The notes below the pieces were generated by a model that saw only the letters and a list, made by a program, of their open reading frames with translations, did no database searches and was not told where the DNA came from. The position numbers and the translations under genes were made by a program. A DNA stretch of 64,000 nucleotides. Source: Polynucleobacter sp. HIN5 (lineage in GTDB: Bacteria; Pseudomonadota; Gammaproteobacteria; Burkholderiales; Burkholderiaceae). Location of the stretch: the NCBI RefSeq assembly GCF_030297555.1, contig NZ_AP028136.1, forward strand, positions 62,001-126,000. Reading direction: 5' to 3'. Shown here one piece after another: positions 40,311-49,503 of this stretch; positions within the stretch are counted from its first letter, which is position 1, and each line of letters opens with the position of its first letter.

Positions 40311-40341
40311 AAACCCACTGTGGCAACACAGTGGGTTTTTT
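40311..40341 (+). terminator. Strong rho-independent terminator of the porin gene
   Basis: ACCCACTGTG (40313-40322) and CACAGTGGGT (40327-40336) form a perfect 10-bp stem with a GCAA loop, extended by AA/TT pairs and followed by a run of six T residues (40336-40341). It lies 45 nt after the porin stop. Confidence 0.93.
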
Positions 40342-40536
40342 ATAGACCAATCAATTATTCCAATTGCTTTCGACGCAACTACTTATTCACATATGTAGAT
40401 GAACAGATTATTAGTTTTAATTCTACTTAATTAAAATCGTCTTAAGCCGTGCGAAAAAACGATTGTCTTTAATGTGGAGAAAAGGTTAACAGTTATTAGT
40501 TAGTTGGATTTATGCTCCAACAACAAAGTAATTTAT

Positions 40537-42834
40537 TTAGTCAAAAGAAATATGATTTGGTTCCAAATCTAACTGATATCTCTCATACATTTTCAAATAA
40601 ATTGATTCAAGATTTTCTGTAAACAAAGATGTATTAAACAAAGACATTGTTTTTAGGTTATGGGCTAATTTAATCTTTATAGTTTCTAATTTTTTCGGTT
40701 CAATAGCCAAGGCAATAGCTATCTCCTCATATTCCTCTGGACTGGATGCAATAAGCTCCTGCAATCCAATCGCATTTAGTAAACTAGCTGCGACACGACT
40801 TGCAAAGGACTTGCCCATAAAAGTCAGCACCGGTACTCCCGCTTTAAGAGAGTCAACGGCAGTCGTATGAGCACCATAAGGATGTGTATCGAGGAACAAA
40901 TCGGCCAATTTATATCTGGCCAAGTAATCACTCATTGAATCAATCTGCCCAGCAAAAATAATTCTTGATGACTCAATATTACGCTTCTCAAATTCGACCA
41001 TAATATTTTTCTTAAAATCTTTATTATTTTCTGAAATCCACAATACACTATTCTGGACTGCAAAAAGAATTTTTGACCAGCGATCTAATACACAGGGGTT
41101 AAATTTAAAGTCATTATTAAAGCAACAAAAAATAAAACTATTTGTTGGTAGTCCAAACTCTTGCAATGAAAATATCTTTTCGGAAGGAATGCGCTTAGAG
41201 TCATCAACGATATAGCTATTTGGTAAATATGCAACCTTTTCAGAATATAAGAGTTGATTTGAGATCGGAATAATAGTTTTATCACCAATAATATAGTCTA
41301 TAAATTCACTACCGCTTGTTCCTGGGTAGCCAAGCCAGTTGACTTGAATGGGTGCGGCGCGATACGAAAATATTCCTGCTCGAGAGTGTTTAGTGTGACC
41401 AGATAAATCAACAGCAATATCAATCTCATGATTTCGCACCAACTGGGCAACTTCAATATCTGATAAATAGTCAACTTCGATAAATTCATCAAATGTATTT
41501 TTAAGTTTTGAATTCATTTGATCATCATGAGGAGCTTTTTGTAGCGAAAAGGCCAGCACCTCAAATTTGCTACGATCATGTAGTTCAAATAGTTCACTAG
41601 TTAAGTAGGAAACAGGGTGACTTCGAAAATCGGGGGAAAAATATGCAATACGAATCCTCTCCCTTTTTGAATATTTAGGCAAAGGACTCAATACTAAATT
41701 TGCAGAGAAGAAATGTTGGGTATAAATTTTGGCTGCTTGCATATGCAACAGCGGGTCGTCAATCAAAGATAGCAATACAAAGGGATCGGCCACCTTCTGA
41801 TTGTTTTTAACTTTTCTAGAAATATCCTCCAATGTGTCTGATAAACCTGACCAACTGGCTATTTTCATTTTGAAATAAATGAAAGAGCCATATGCCCAAT
41901 AGATATCTGGGCATAAATTGAGTGCCTTACCATAACAAGAAACCACATCGTTAAATCTCTTCAGTTCGTTTAGGGTAACCCCTTTATTAATCCAGCCAGC
42001 CGCATATTCAGGTTTTAGCTCAATTGCTTTGTTATGATGAAGAAGAGCCGCATCAAACTCCTTTAGCTCATATAAAACATTGCCTATGCCAGAGTGCGCC
42101 TCAGCATAATTAGGATTAAAGTTAAGCGCAATTTCATAATTTTTAATAGCCTCTTTAAATCGTTTAATCTCGATTAAAGCATTCCCCTTGTTAGCATAAC
42201 CCTTTGCATACTCCGGCTTCAGATTAAGTGCCTTATCGTAATGAACAATCGCTTCATCAAAACGTTTGAGTTCCTGTAATGCGTTACCTTTATTAGACCA
42301 AGCTTCTGCGTAGTCTGGTTTTAAACTAAGTGCCTTATCGTAATGAACAATCGCTTCATCAAAACGTTTGAGTTCCTGTAATGCGTTACCTTTATTAGAC
42401 CAAGCTTCTGCGTAGTCTGGTTTTAAACTAAGTGCCTTATCGTAATGAACAATCGCTTCATCAAAACGTTTGAGTTCCTGTAGGGCATTACCTGCATTAG
42501 ACCAAGCCTCAAAGAAATTAGGTTCAAATTTAATTGCTCTTTTATACGCATTAAGAGCATTCTCATAATCTTTAAGTCCAAGATATGTATTGCCGAGACT
42601 ACTCAGGGTTAAGGGATTTTTTGGCAGGATTCGAAGAGAATCATTTAGGAATTTGAGTGCATCTGGATAGTTGCCCCGCTGTGCATAAACGATGCCCAAG
42701 AGTCCTAAAACATGTGGATTATTAACTTGTAATTTTGATGCCTGATTCAAATAAAGTTCCGCAGAATCCAAATTTGAGTTTCCAAGTGACTCAAGTGCTT
42801 TGTTTAAAAGGAAGTGAACTTGAGGATTCATCAT
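40537..42834 (-). CDS. TPR protein with GT41 (SPINDLY/O-GlcNAc transferase-like) domain
   Basis: 765 residues. About nine tetratricopeptide repeats (about 5-320) precede a GT41 domain (about 390-750). GT41 hallmarks: 'IAYFSPDFRSHPV' with the catalytic-type His (about 403), 'VNWLGYPGTSG', 'CFNNDFKFNP' with the nucleotide-sugar Lys, and 'DTHPYGAHTTAVDSLKAGVP' (about 647). Such enzymes transfer a sugar to Ser/Thr of proteins; donor and target here are unknown. Residues about 118-203 are encoded by a near-perfect 102-bp tandem repeat. It lies 60 nt downstream of a second GT41 gene. Base composition is visibly more AT-rich than the neighbours, suggesting transfer. Confidence 0.88.
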   Translation of the reverse strand: MMNPQVHFLLNKALESLGNSNLDSAELYLNQASKLQVNNPHVLGLLGIVYAQRGNYPDALKFLNDSLRILPKNPLTLSSLGNTYLGLKDYENALNAYKRAIKFEPNFFEAWSNAGNALQELKRFDEAIVHYDKALSLKPDYAEAWSNKGNALQELKRFDEAIVHYDKALSLKPDYAEAWSNKGNALQELKRFDEAIVHYDKALNLKPEYAKGYANKGNALIEIKRFKEAIKNYEIALNFNPNYAEAHSGIGNVLYELKEFDAALLHHNKAIELKPEYAAGWINKGVTLNELKRFNDVVSCYGKALNLCPDIYWAYGSFIYFKMKIASWSGLSDTLEDISRKVKNNQKVADPFVLLSLIDDPLLHMQAAKIYTQHFFSANLVLSPLPKYSKRERIRIAYFSPDFRSHPVSYLTSELFELHDRSKFEVLAFSLQKAPHDDQMNSKLKNTFDEFIEVDYLSDIEVAQLVRNHEIDIAVDLSGHTKHSRAGIFSYRAAPIQVNWLGYPGTSGSEFIDYIIGDKTIIPISNQLLYSEKVAYLPNSYIVDDSKRIPSEKIFSLQEFGLPTNSFIFCCFNNDFKFNPCVLDRWSKILFAVQNSVLWISENNKDFKKNIMVEFEKRNIESSRIIFAGQIDSMSDYLARYKLADLFLDTHPYGAHTTAVDSLKAGVPVLTFMGKSFASRVAASLLNAIGLQELIASSPEEYEEIAIALAIEPKKLETIKIKLAHNLKTMSLFNTSLFTENLESIYLKMYERYQLDLEPNHISFD
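42225..42482 (-). repeat. Exact 102-bp tandem repeat (about 2.5 copies) inside the TPR gene
   Basis: The 102-bp unit starting CCTTATCGTAATGAACAATC occurs at 42231, 42333 and 42435 (third copy exact for 48 bp). Each unit encodes exactly three... 34 residues, one TPR ('AIVHYDKALSLKPDYAEAWS'). Copies one and two are identical at every base, including synonymous sites, so the duplication is recent or homogenised and copy number may vary. Confidence 0.95.
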
Positions 42835-42894
42835 GAAAATTTATAGTAGATATTCTGATAAGAATTTAACAAGGGAAACTCACTATTTAATGGA

Positions 42895-45312
42895 TTACTT
42901 GACACTAAGAGAATGGTTAATCATGAAAGCCTCAAACGCTTTAATTGGCTCAATATCCTCATAGAGAGTTGACTTTCGTTCAATTATTTTATCTTTAACA
43001 TTTTTACGGAACGAATAATCTTGGCACAGCCTTACTGCTAACTGAATATATTCTGCTGAATCTTTTGCTACCAGTTCTGTAAGTCCAATGCGTTTCAATA
43101 TCCCACTCCCAAGCCTGCCGCGCAAGAAATTACCATCATGGCTAACTACTGGCAGATTGCATCCGATAGCTTGGATAGCAGTATTAAATCCAGAGAAATG
43201 AAGGGTATCAAGCATCGCCGTCGAAGACTTCAATAAACCATGAAACTCACGCGCGTCTAGCCATGGCATGAATGAAATAAACTCTTTAGAATCAAGACCA
43301 TGTTTGCTGAATTCATTTTCAAGACGATTGCTCAAAACACTGGCCAGCGGGTCTTCAAGGTTAAAAAACACAAATTTACAAACACCCAACCGTTTCGCTA
43401 TATTTGCAAAAATCCAATCGCTATCTGGTTGATATTTATAGGGCGTTCCTGGACAGATGAGGACTGGGATATCGGAGGGGAATTGGGACAGTGGCTGATC
43501 CTTTGTAGATTGAATATTAACTGGGTCAACGTAGTAAGTGCCAAGATTCGGTAATTGAACTAGCTTTTCAGAATAATAATTAGTGGCATTTGGGGGCTCA
43601 AAAAGCTCAGAGGACACATAGTAATCAATTGTGGGTAAGCCGCTTGACTCCGGATGTCCCCAGCCAACCAGCTGTATAGGAGAGAGCCTCAAACTTGCAA
43701 GTTGAGTAGTTAGCTGATCCATGCCAATTTCGGGATAGAACAAAAAATCAATTCTTTTGTTCACAATTTCTTGGACAAAAGCATTTATGTCTTGAGAATA
43801 AATGGTGAAAGAATCTGAATTTTCTCTAGCAAAATTTGTTTCCTTATCACAATAGGGGTTGGTGCTAAAGAGATGAATCTCAAAGGCCTCTCTATTTAAA
43901 TTTTTAATCATTCCCTTAGTGAGTGCATGCCAAACAGAATGATTTCTGAAATGACTGCTGACGATTCCAAGCCTAATTTTTAACCTGGGAGTGTTTTGTT
44001 CGGGGCTTGACTGAATAGAAACTGCTTTACCCATCAATTTTGAGCAGAGATCTCCATATTCAGACAGGATATTCTTGTTATTGAAATTGTGATAAGCGAG
44101 GTAAAAAGGTTGAGTTGACGCAACAATCTCAATGATTTCATTTGACTTAAGATTTACGTCACTTAACAAGCTGTTTTTGAGTTTTATAAATTCAGTGGTG
44201 AAAATTTCTCTAATTGAATTGACATCATTTTTCGGACCCAAAATAGAGGGAATGATGGCAAATACTTTTGACCACTGCGCCAACCTAAAATTCGGATCGT
44301 GCCTTAGGGCAAGATCAAAAAATAATTGAGCCTTATCATTTTGTGCTAAGCCAACGTGCGCAGCACCCTTGCCGTAGTAAGCTTTCGAAGAGGTATCATC
44401 AATTAATAAAGCTGCATCAAAACCACTAATTGCGTTTGCAAATTTTTTTATCTTATTAAGAGTAAATGCTTTTGCTAATAATGCCTCAAAATAATTGGGA
44501 TCAATGAGTAGGGCGTTATCAAATTCACGGATTGCATGTTCATCCTTATCTAAGCCAGTGAATGCAATACCTTTGCCAAAGAAAGCAACAGCAGACCGAG
44601 AGTCAATTTTTAATGTGTCATCAAACGATAAGATTGCTGACTCATATTTTTTTAGCTCATTTAGTGCGATGCTTTTATTTAATAGAGCATCAAAATTAGG
44701 TTGTATTTGAATTGACTGTTCGCATGCATTAATCGCTTCAAAGTGCCGTTTAAGCTTGATTAGAGAATTCGATTTGTTCGCGTAAGCCTCGCTATATAAA
44801 GGATTTAGTTTTATTGCCTCATCAAACGCTTTTAATGCGTCCGCATATCGACCTAAATGATTGAGGGCAATTCCTTTGTTTGACCATGCCTCAGGAAAGC
44901 TGGGATCAATACTTATTGCTTCGTCAAGGGATTTATTCGCCTCATCGTACTTTTTTAACTGGATGAGTAACTGGCTTTTGTTGATAATGCTTGCAACATC
45001 ACTTGGTTTTATTTGAATTGCTGAGTCGTAACATGAGATTGCGGTATCGGGATCATTTTGAAGCGAATATAAAAGTCCTAGATTGTAAAAAATTCTTTCA
45101 TCATTCTCTATTTCGGTTTTTAATGACTCGAAAATAAGCAATGCATCATTTATTTTTTCATTGTTTGCACAAAGGAGGCCTAATTCAAAAACATAAGATA
45201 GCCCTTCTTTTTTTGAGATTTCCTCCAATAAAAATTTCTGATTATTTGCAAGCTCATTTGATTTAACCAGCTCAAAGAGTTGAATAATAAATGGAGGTGG
45301 ATTTTGATTCAC
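42895..45312 (-). CDS. TPR protein with divergent GT41-type domain
   Basis: 805 residues from a GTG start. Around nine TPRs (about 60-350, e.g. 'AWSNKGIALNHLGRYADALK') lead into a GT41-like domain (about 440-800): 'GIVSSHFRNHSVWHAL' with a His at the catalytic place, 'GWGHPESSGLPTIDYYVSS', 'YKYQPDSDWIFANI' with the Lys, and 'FSGFNTAIQAIGCNLPVV'. This is a different subtype from its neighbour. Likely a protein O-glycosyltransferase; donor and acceptor unknown. No ribosome-binding site is evident before the GTG. It is first in a two-gene minus-strand unit and AT-rich relative to core genes. Confidence 0.85.
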   Translation of the reverse strand: MNQNPPPFIIQLFELVKSNELANNQKFLLEEISKKEGLSYVFELGLLCANNEKINDALLIFESLKTEIENDERIFYNLGLLYSLQNDPDTAISCYDSAIQIKPSDVASIINKSQLLIQLKKYDEANKSLDEAISIDPSFPEAWSNKGIALNHLGRYADALKAFDEAIKLNPLYSEAYANKSNSLIKLKRHFEAINACEQSIQIQPNFDALLNKSIALNELKKYESAILSFDDTLKIDSRSAVAFFGKGIAFTGLDKDEHAIREFDNALLIDPNYFEALLAKAFTLNKIKKFANAISGFDAALLIDDTSSKAYYGKGAAHVGLAQNDKAQLFFDLALRHDPNFRLAQWSKVFAIIPSILGPKNDVNSIREIFTTEFIKLKNSLLSDVNLKSNEIIEIVASTQPFYLAYHNFNNKNILSEYGDLCSKLMGKAVSIQSSPEQNTPRLKIRLGIVSSHFRNHSVWHALTKGMIKNLNREAFEIHLFSTNPYCDKETNFARENSDSFTIYSQDINAFVQEIVNKRIDFLFYPEIGMDQLTTQLASLRLSPIQLVGWGHPESSGLPTIDYYVSSELFEPPNATNYYSEKLVQLPNLGTYYVDPVNIQSTKDQPLSQFPSDIPVLICPGTPYKYQPDSDWIFANIAKRLGVCKFVFFNLEDPLASVLSNRLENEFSKHGLDSKEFISFMPWLDAREFHGLLKSSTAMLDTLHFSGFNTAIQAIGCNLPVVSHDGNFLRGRLGSGILKRIGLTELVAKDSAEYIQLAVRLCQDYSFRKNVKDKIIERKSTLYEDIEPIKAFEAFMINHSLSVK

Positions 45313-45388
45313 AAGTTTGTGCTAATTTTCTTAAAAATACAAAGCGCGGTTACCCTGCCTGCATATCAAAAATGAGTCGTTATTCAAC

Positions 45389-45817
45389 TCACTTCTTCAA
45401 ACTATCCCGAATTTCTCTCAACAACACAATATCCTCAGGCGTTGGTGGCGTAGGTTTTGGCTCTTCATCTCTAATTTTGTTGATGATCTTGACCATCTGG
45501 AAGATGACAAAAGCGAGCAAGATAAAGTTGATGGAAATAGTGATGAAATTACCATAGGCAAAAATAGGAATGCCGGCTTTTTTGAGGGCATCAAAGGTGC
45601 GAGGTACGTTCTCAGGGACGGTGCCAAGCACTATAAATAGGTTAGTAAAGTCGATTCTGCCCCCTAATAGGGTAGAAATTAGGGGCATGACGATGTCATT
45701 GACCAGGGAGTCGACGATTTTTCCAAAAGCCCCGCCAATAATGACGCCTACCGCCAGATCAACGACGTTGCCGCGAACCGCAAAGGCCCTAAATTCTTTC
45801 ATCATTTTGGATGCCAC
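45389..45817 (-). CDS. mscL: Large-conductance mechanosensitive channel MscL
   Basis: 142 residues. '[30 protein letters not shown]' region holds the N-terminal helix and TM1; '[23 protein letters not shown]' is TM2; the C-terminal helix '[14 protein letters not shown]' is conserved. MscL opens as a pentamer under membrane tension to release solutes. The start is GTG at 45817, supported by an AGGAGA ribosome-binding site 7 nt upstream. It is divergent from petA. Confidence 0.96.
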   Translation of the reverse strand: MASKMMKEFRAFAVRGNVVDLAVGVIIGGAFGKIVDSLVNDIVMPLISTLLGGRIDFTNLFIVLGTVPENVPRTFDALKKAGIPIFAYGNFITISINFILLAFVIFQMVKIINKIRDEEPKPTPPTPEDIVLLREIRDSLKK

Positions 45818-45958
45818 GGTCTTCTCCTGGTTTTTCTGTGGGTTAGGTCATTTTTGACCCAAATTAAGCGAGTATTTGGCTTTTTACCTTAAAATGGAGG
45901 GTTATTGCAATACACCCTTCAGAACCCTTATTTACTTAGGCACAAGGATAGATCGTAC

Positions 45959-46561
45959 ATGAGTGATACCCCAAAAATGGATAAAGACCGCCGGACTTGG
46001 CTGATTGCCACAACCGCTGTTGGTGGTTGCGGTGCGGCTGCAGTTGCATACCCATTTCTAGATAGTTTTCAGCCCTCGGAGCGCGCTAAGGCAGCTGGTG
46101 CCCCAGTTGAGGTGGACATCTCCGGCATGAAGCCCGATGAGATTCGTACGGTTGAGTGGCGCGGTAAGCCAGTTTGGGTTTTGCGTCGCACCCCGGAGCA
46201 AGTGGCAGCGCTACCGAAGTTGGATGGTGAGCTGGCCGATCCCAAATCCTTGCGTGATCCCGCAGCCTTAACCCCCCCTTATGCCCGTAATGACCACCGC
46301 TCGATCAAGCCGGAGTACTTAGTGGCAGTGGGTATTTGTTCCCATTTAGGTTGCTCGCCGACCGCAAAGTTGCAAGCTGGCCCACAGCCATCCTTACCCA
46401 ATGATTGGCCAGGCGGCTTTTTGTGCCCTTGCCATGGCTCCACCTTTGATTTGGCAGGCCGCGTCTACAAGAACAAGCCAGCACCAGATAACTTAGAAGT
46501 ACCTCCTCATATGTATTTGAGCGACACCAAGATTTTGATTGGTGAGGACAAGAAGTCTTAA
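45959..46561 (+). CDS. petA: Rieske iron-sulfur subunit of the bc1 complex
   Basis: 200 residues from the ATG at 45959. An upstream in-frame extension is not conserved. The N-terminus has a Tat-like 'DRRTW' followed by a transmembrane segment (about 16-32). The 2Fe-2S ligands are in 'CSHLGC' (about 125-130) and 'CPCHGSTFD' (about 157-165). It oxidises ubiquinol and passes electrons to cytochrome c1. AAGGA lies upstream. petB follows by 38 nt. Confidence 0.96.
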   Translation: MSDTPKMDKDRRTWLIATTAVGGCGAAAVAYPFLDSFQPSERAKAAGAPVEVDISGMKPDEIRTVEWRGKPVWVLRRTPEQVAALPKLDGELADPKSLRDPAALTPPYARNDHRSIKPEYLVAVGICSHLGCSPTAKLQAGPQPSLPNDWPGGFLCPCHGSTFDLAGRVYKNKPAPDNLEVPPHMYLSDTKILIGEDKKS

Positions 46562-46599
46562 TTTATTTAATTATTAGTTACTGATTTAGGAAACTAACT

Positions 46600-48000
46600 A
46601 TGGCATTCCAAGAAATTAAAGTCCCTGATAACGCTTCTGTTGCCCAAAAGGGCCTGGCCTGGGTGGATTCGCGCTTTCCATTGAGTAAGCTCTTTAAAGA
46701 GCATATGAGCGAGTACTACGCTCCGAAGAACTTTAACTTCTGGTACTTCTTTGGATCTTTAGCCATTGTGGTGTTGGCAATCCAGATTGTGACCGGTATT
46801 TTCTTGGTGATGAACTACAAACCCGACGCCATCAAAGCATTTGACTCGGTGGAGTACATCATGCGCGAGGTGCCCTGGGGTTGGTTGATTCGCTACATGC
46901 ACTCGACGGGCGCCTCGATGTTCTTCGTGGTGGTGTACCTGCATATGTTCCGCGGTTTGATCTACGGTTCCTATCAAAAACCGCGTGAGCTCATTTGGAT
47001 CTTTGGTTGCACCATCTTCTTATTGCTCATGGCCGAAGCCTTCTTGGGCTATCTCTTGCCCTGGGGGCAAATGTCTTACTGGGGTGCCCAGGTGATTATT
47101 AATCTCTTTGCCGCCATCCCTTTGATTGGCCCAGATCTTGCTCTGTGGCTACGTGGTGATTATGTCGTGGGTGATGCCACCTTAAACCGCTTTTTCTCCT
47201 TACACGTGATCGCCTTGCCATTGGTCTTGGTCGGTTTAGTCGCTGCCCACATCATTGCCTTGCATGAAGTGGGATCAAACAACCCAGACGGGATTGATAT
47301 CAAGAACAACTTAGACGCCTCTGGTAAGCCAGTGGACGGCATTCCATTTCATCCTTACTACTCAGTGCATGACATCATGGGTCTCGGTGTGTTCCTCATG
47401 ATCTTTGCCGCTATTGTGTTCTTTGCACCTGAGATGGGTGGCTACTTCTTAGAAGCGAATAACTTCATTCCGGCTGATCCCTTGCAAACGCCTTCGCATA
47501 TTGCGCCGGTGTGGTATTTCACGCCCTTCTACTCGATGCTGCGAGCGACGACGACCCCGTTCCTGATCCCATTGTGGATTCTATGCGCAGTGATTTTGGG
47601 GATGGTTATCAAGACCAACAAAGACATTCGGGTTAAAGGTGTGTGCGCTTGTATTTTGGCAGCTCTTGCTCTTGGTTTTTATGCATTAGATGCCAAGTTT
47701 TGGGGTGTGGTCATTATGGGTGGCACGGTCGTGATTCTGTTCTTCTTGCCTTGGCTCGATCAATCCCCAGTGCGCTCGATTCGGTATCGCCCTGACTTTC
47801 ATAAATACATTTACGGTATTTTCGTAGTGAGCTTTGTGATTTTGGGCTATCTGGGTATCAAGCCACCCTCACCACTCTTTGAGAAGATCTCACAGATTTG
47901 CACGATTTACTACCTGGCATTCTTCTTTGCTATGCCCTGGTGGAGCAAGATGGGCAAATTCAAGCCCGTGCCCGATCGCGTGACTTTTGAGGCGCACTAA
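46600..48000 (+). CDS. petB: Cytochrome b subunit of the bc1 complex
   Basis: 466 residues with eight or more transmembrane helices. Haem-ligand histidines are in 'IRYMHSTGASMFFVVVYLHM' and 'LHVIALPLVLVGLVAAHII'. The Qo-site motif appears as 'PADP' region followed by 'HIAPVWYFTPFY'. It carries both b haems and the quinone sites. An AGGAAACT ribosome-binding site precedes it. It lies between petA and petC. Confidence 0.97.
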   Translation: MAFQEIKVPDNASVAQKGLAWVDSRFPLSKLFKEHMSEYYAPKNFNFWYFFGSLAIVVLAIQIVTGIFLVMNYKPDAIKAFDSVEYIMREVPWGWLIRYMHSTGASMFFVVVYLHMFRGLIYGSYQKPRELIWIFGCTIFLLLMAEAFLGYLLPWGQMSYWGAQVIINLFAAIPLIGPDLALWLRGDYVVGDATLNRFFSLHVIALPLVLVGLVAAHIIALHEVGSNNPDGIDIKNNLDASGKPVDGIPFHPYYSVHDIMGLGVFLMIFAAIVFFAPEMGGYFLEANNFIPADPLQTPSHIAPVWYFTPFYSMLRATTTPFLIPLWILCAVILGMVIKTNKDIRVKGVCACILAALALGFYALDAKFWGVVIMGGTVVILFFLPWLDQSPVRSIRYRPDFHKYIYGIFVVSFVILGYLGIKPPSPLFEKISQICTIYYLAFFFAMPWWSKMGKFKPVPDRVTFEAH

Positions 48001-48034
48001 TCCATCAGAACAATAGAAGATATTAGGAATCCAG

Positions 48035-48808
48035 ATGAACCATTCTCTTTATACGATCGGTGCACTTAAGAAATTTGTGACTGCAGGTATAGGCAGCTTC
48101 ATGATCGGAGCGGCATTTGCTGCGGGCGGTGACTTCCCCTTAGATACCGCACCCAATCGCGTCAATAACAATGCCTCCTTGCAAAATGGTGCCAAGATTT
48201 TTGTGAACTATTGCATGGGGTGTCATTCAGCCGTTAATTTACGTTACAACCGTTTACGTGATATCGGTCTGAGCGATCAGCAAATTAAGGACAATCTACT
48301 TTTGGGCGATCAAAAGGTGGGCGATCTGATGACGATTGCTATGTCACCTAAGGATGCAAAAGCGTGGTTTGGTAAGGTACCACCTGATCTATCGGTGGAA
48401 GCGCGTGCGCGCGGTACCGATTGGCTCTATACCTATTTCCGTACTTACTACAAAGACGAAGAGCGCCCAACGGGTTGGAATAATTTGGTTTATCCCAATG
48501 TCGGTATGCCCCATGTGTTGTGGCAACTGCAGGGGGAGCGTATTGCGAAGTTTGAGAGTGTGAAGGATGCTCACGATCCAAGCAAAACGGCTAAGGTGTT
48601 TAAAGGTTTTGAGCAAGTTACTCCAGGATTAATGAAACCCCAAGAATATGATGATAATATTGCGGACCTCGTTTCATTTATGTCCTGGATGGCTGAGCCC
48701 ACTCAGTTACAACGTAAGCGGATCGGTGTCGTTGTCCTTCTGTTCCTTGCTATCTTTACCTTGATTGCATGGCGTCTGAATAAGGCGTATTGGAAAGACA
48801 TTCGCTAA
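48035..48808 (+). CDS. petC: Cytochrome c1 subunit of the bc1 complex
   Basis: 257 residues: an N-terminal signal/anchor, the haem motif 'NYCMGCHSA' (about 63-71), 'NLVYPNVGMPHVLWQLQG' with a Met axial-ligand candidate, and a C-terminal transmembrane helix (about 228-248, 'RIGVVVLLFLAIFTLIAW'). It takes electrons from the Rieske centre to soluble cytochromes such as c4. A hairpin lies right at its stop (48803-48822). Confidence 0.96.
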   Translation: MNHSLYTIGALKKFVTAGIGSFMIGAAFAAGGDFPLDTAPNRVNNNASLQNGAKIFVNYCMGCHSAVNLRYNRLRDIGLSDQQIKDNLLLGDQKVGDLMTIAMSPKDAKAWFGKVPPDLSVEARARGTDWLYTYFRTYYKDEERPTGWNNLVYPNVGMPHVLWQLQGERIAKFESVKDAHDPSKTAKVFKGFEQVTPGLMKPQEYDDNIADLVSFMSWMAEPTQLQRKRIGVVVLLFLAIFTLIAWRLNKAYWKDIR

Positions 48809-48828
48809 GTGAAGGCTTAGCGTATTTT
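48803..48828 (+). terminator. Hairpin at the petC stop
   Basis: CGCTAAG (48803-48809) and CTTAGCG (48816-48822) form a perfect 7-bp stem with a TGAAGG loop, followed by TATTTT. The petC stop is inside the left arm. It may partly terminate the pet transcript before sspA. Confidence 0.5.
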
Positions 48829-48856
48829 GATTATTTGATTTGAAGGATATTTGCTT

Positions 48857-49468
48857 ATGATGGTGTTGTACTCGGGTACTAATTGCCCATTCTCACAACG
48901 CTGCCGCCTAGTTCTCTTTGAGAAGGGCATGGACTTTGAGATTCGTGATGTCGATCTCTTCAATAAACCTGAAGATATCTCGGTTATGAACCCCTATGGC
49001 CAAGTTCCTATTTTGGTTGAACGGGATCTGATTTTGTATGAGTCCAACATCATTAATGAGTACATTGATGAGCGTTTTCCTCATCCGCAGTTAATGCCGC
49101 CCGATCCAGTAGCTCGTGCCCGTGCCCGTTTATTTCTGTTTAATTTTGAGAAAGAGCTCTTTGTGCATGTGAGCGCACTTGAGAACGAAAAGGGTAAAAG
49201 TGCTGAGAAACTCCATGAGAAAGCACGTATAGCGATTCGGGATCGTTTGACCCAATTGGCCCCTGTTTTTGTGAAGAACAAATATATGTTGGGCGATGAG
49301 TTCTCGATGTTGGATGTGGCAATCGCTCCTCTGTTGTGGCGCTTAGAGCACTATGGCATCGATCTTTCCAGAAACGCTGCTCCACTCCTGAAATATGCCG
49401 AACGAATCTTCAGTCGTCCTGCTTATATTGAGGCCTTGACCCCTTCTGAAAAGGTCATGCGTCGTTAA
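48857..49468 (+). CDS. sspA: SspA, stringent starvation protein A
   Basis: 203 residues with a GST fold: thioredoxin-like N-domain 'LYSGTNCPFSQRCRLVLFEKG' region and 'NPYGQVPILVERDLILYES', then an all-alpha C-domain. SspA binds RNA polymerase and alters promoter choice in stationary phase; it lacks usual GST chemistry. It lies directly after petABC, a conserved beta/gamma arrangement. ATG at 48857 has GAAGGAT 8 nt upstream; ATG at 48860 is an alternative. Confidence 0.95.
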   Translation: MMVLYSGTNCPFSQRCRLVLFEKGMDFEIRDVDLFNKPEDISVMNPYGQVPILVERDLILYESNIINEYIDERFPHPQLMPPDPVARARARLFLFNFEKELFVHVSALENEKGKSAEKLHEKARIAIRDRLTQLAPVFVKNKYMLGDEFSMLDVAIAPLLWRLEHYGIDLSRNAAPLLKYAERIFSRPAYIEALTPSEKVMRR

Positions 49469-49503
49469 TCGAAGCATCTGTGTCGCTAGCTTAAAATAGC
49501 AAT

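Noticed and set aside
42225..42482. Possible CRISPR-like or satellite repeat array
   Set aside because: The repeats are contiguous with no spacers, exactly 102 bp, in frame, and each encodes one TPR of a larger gene.
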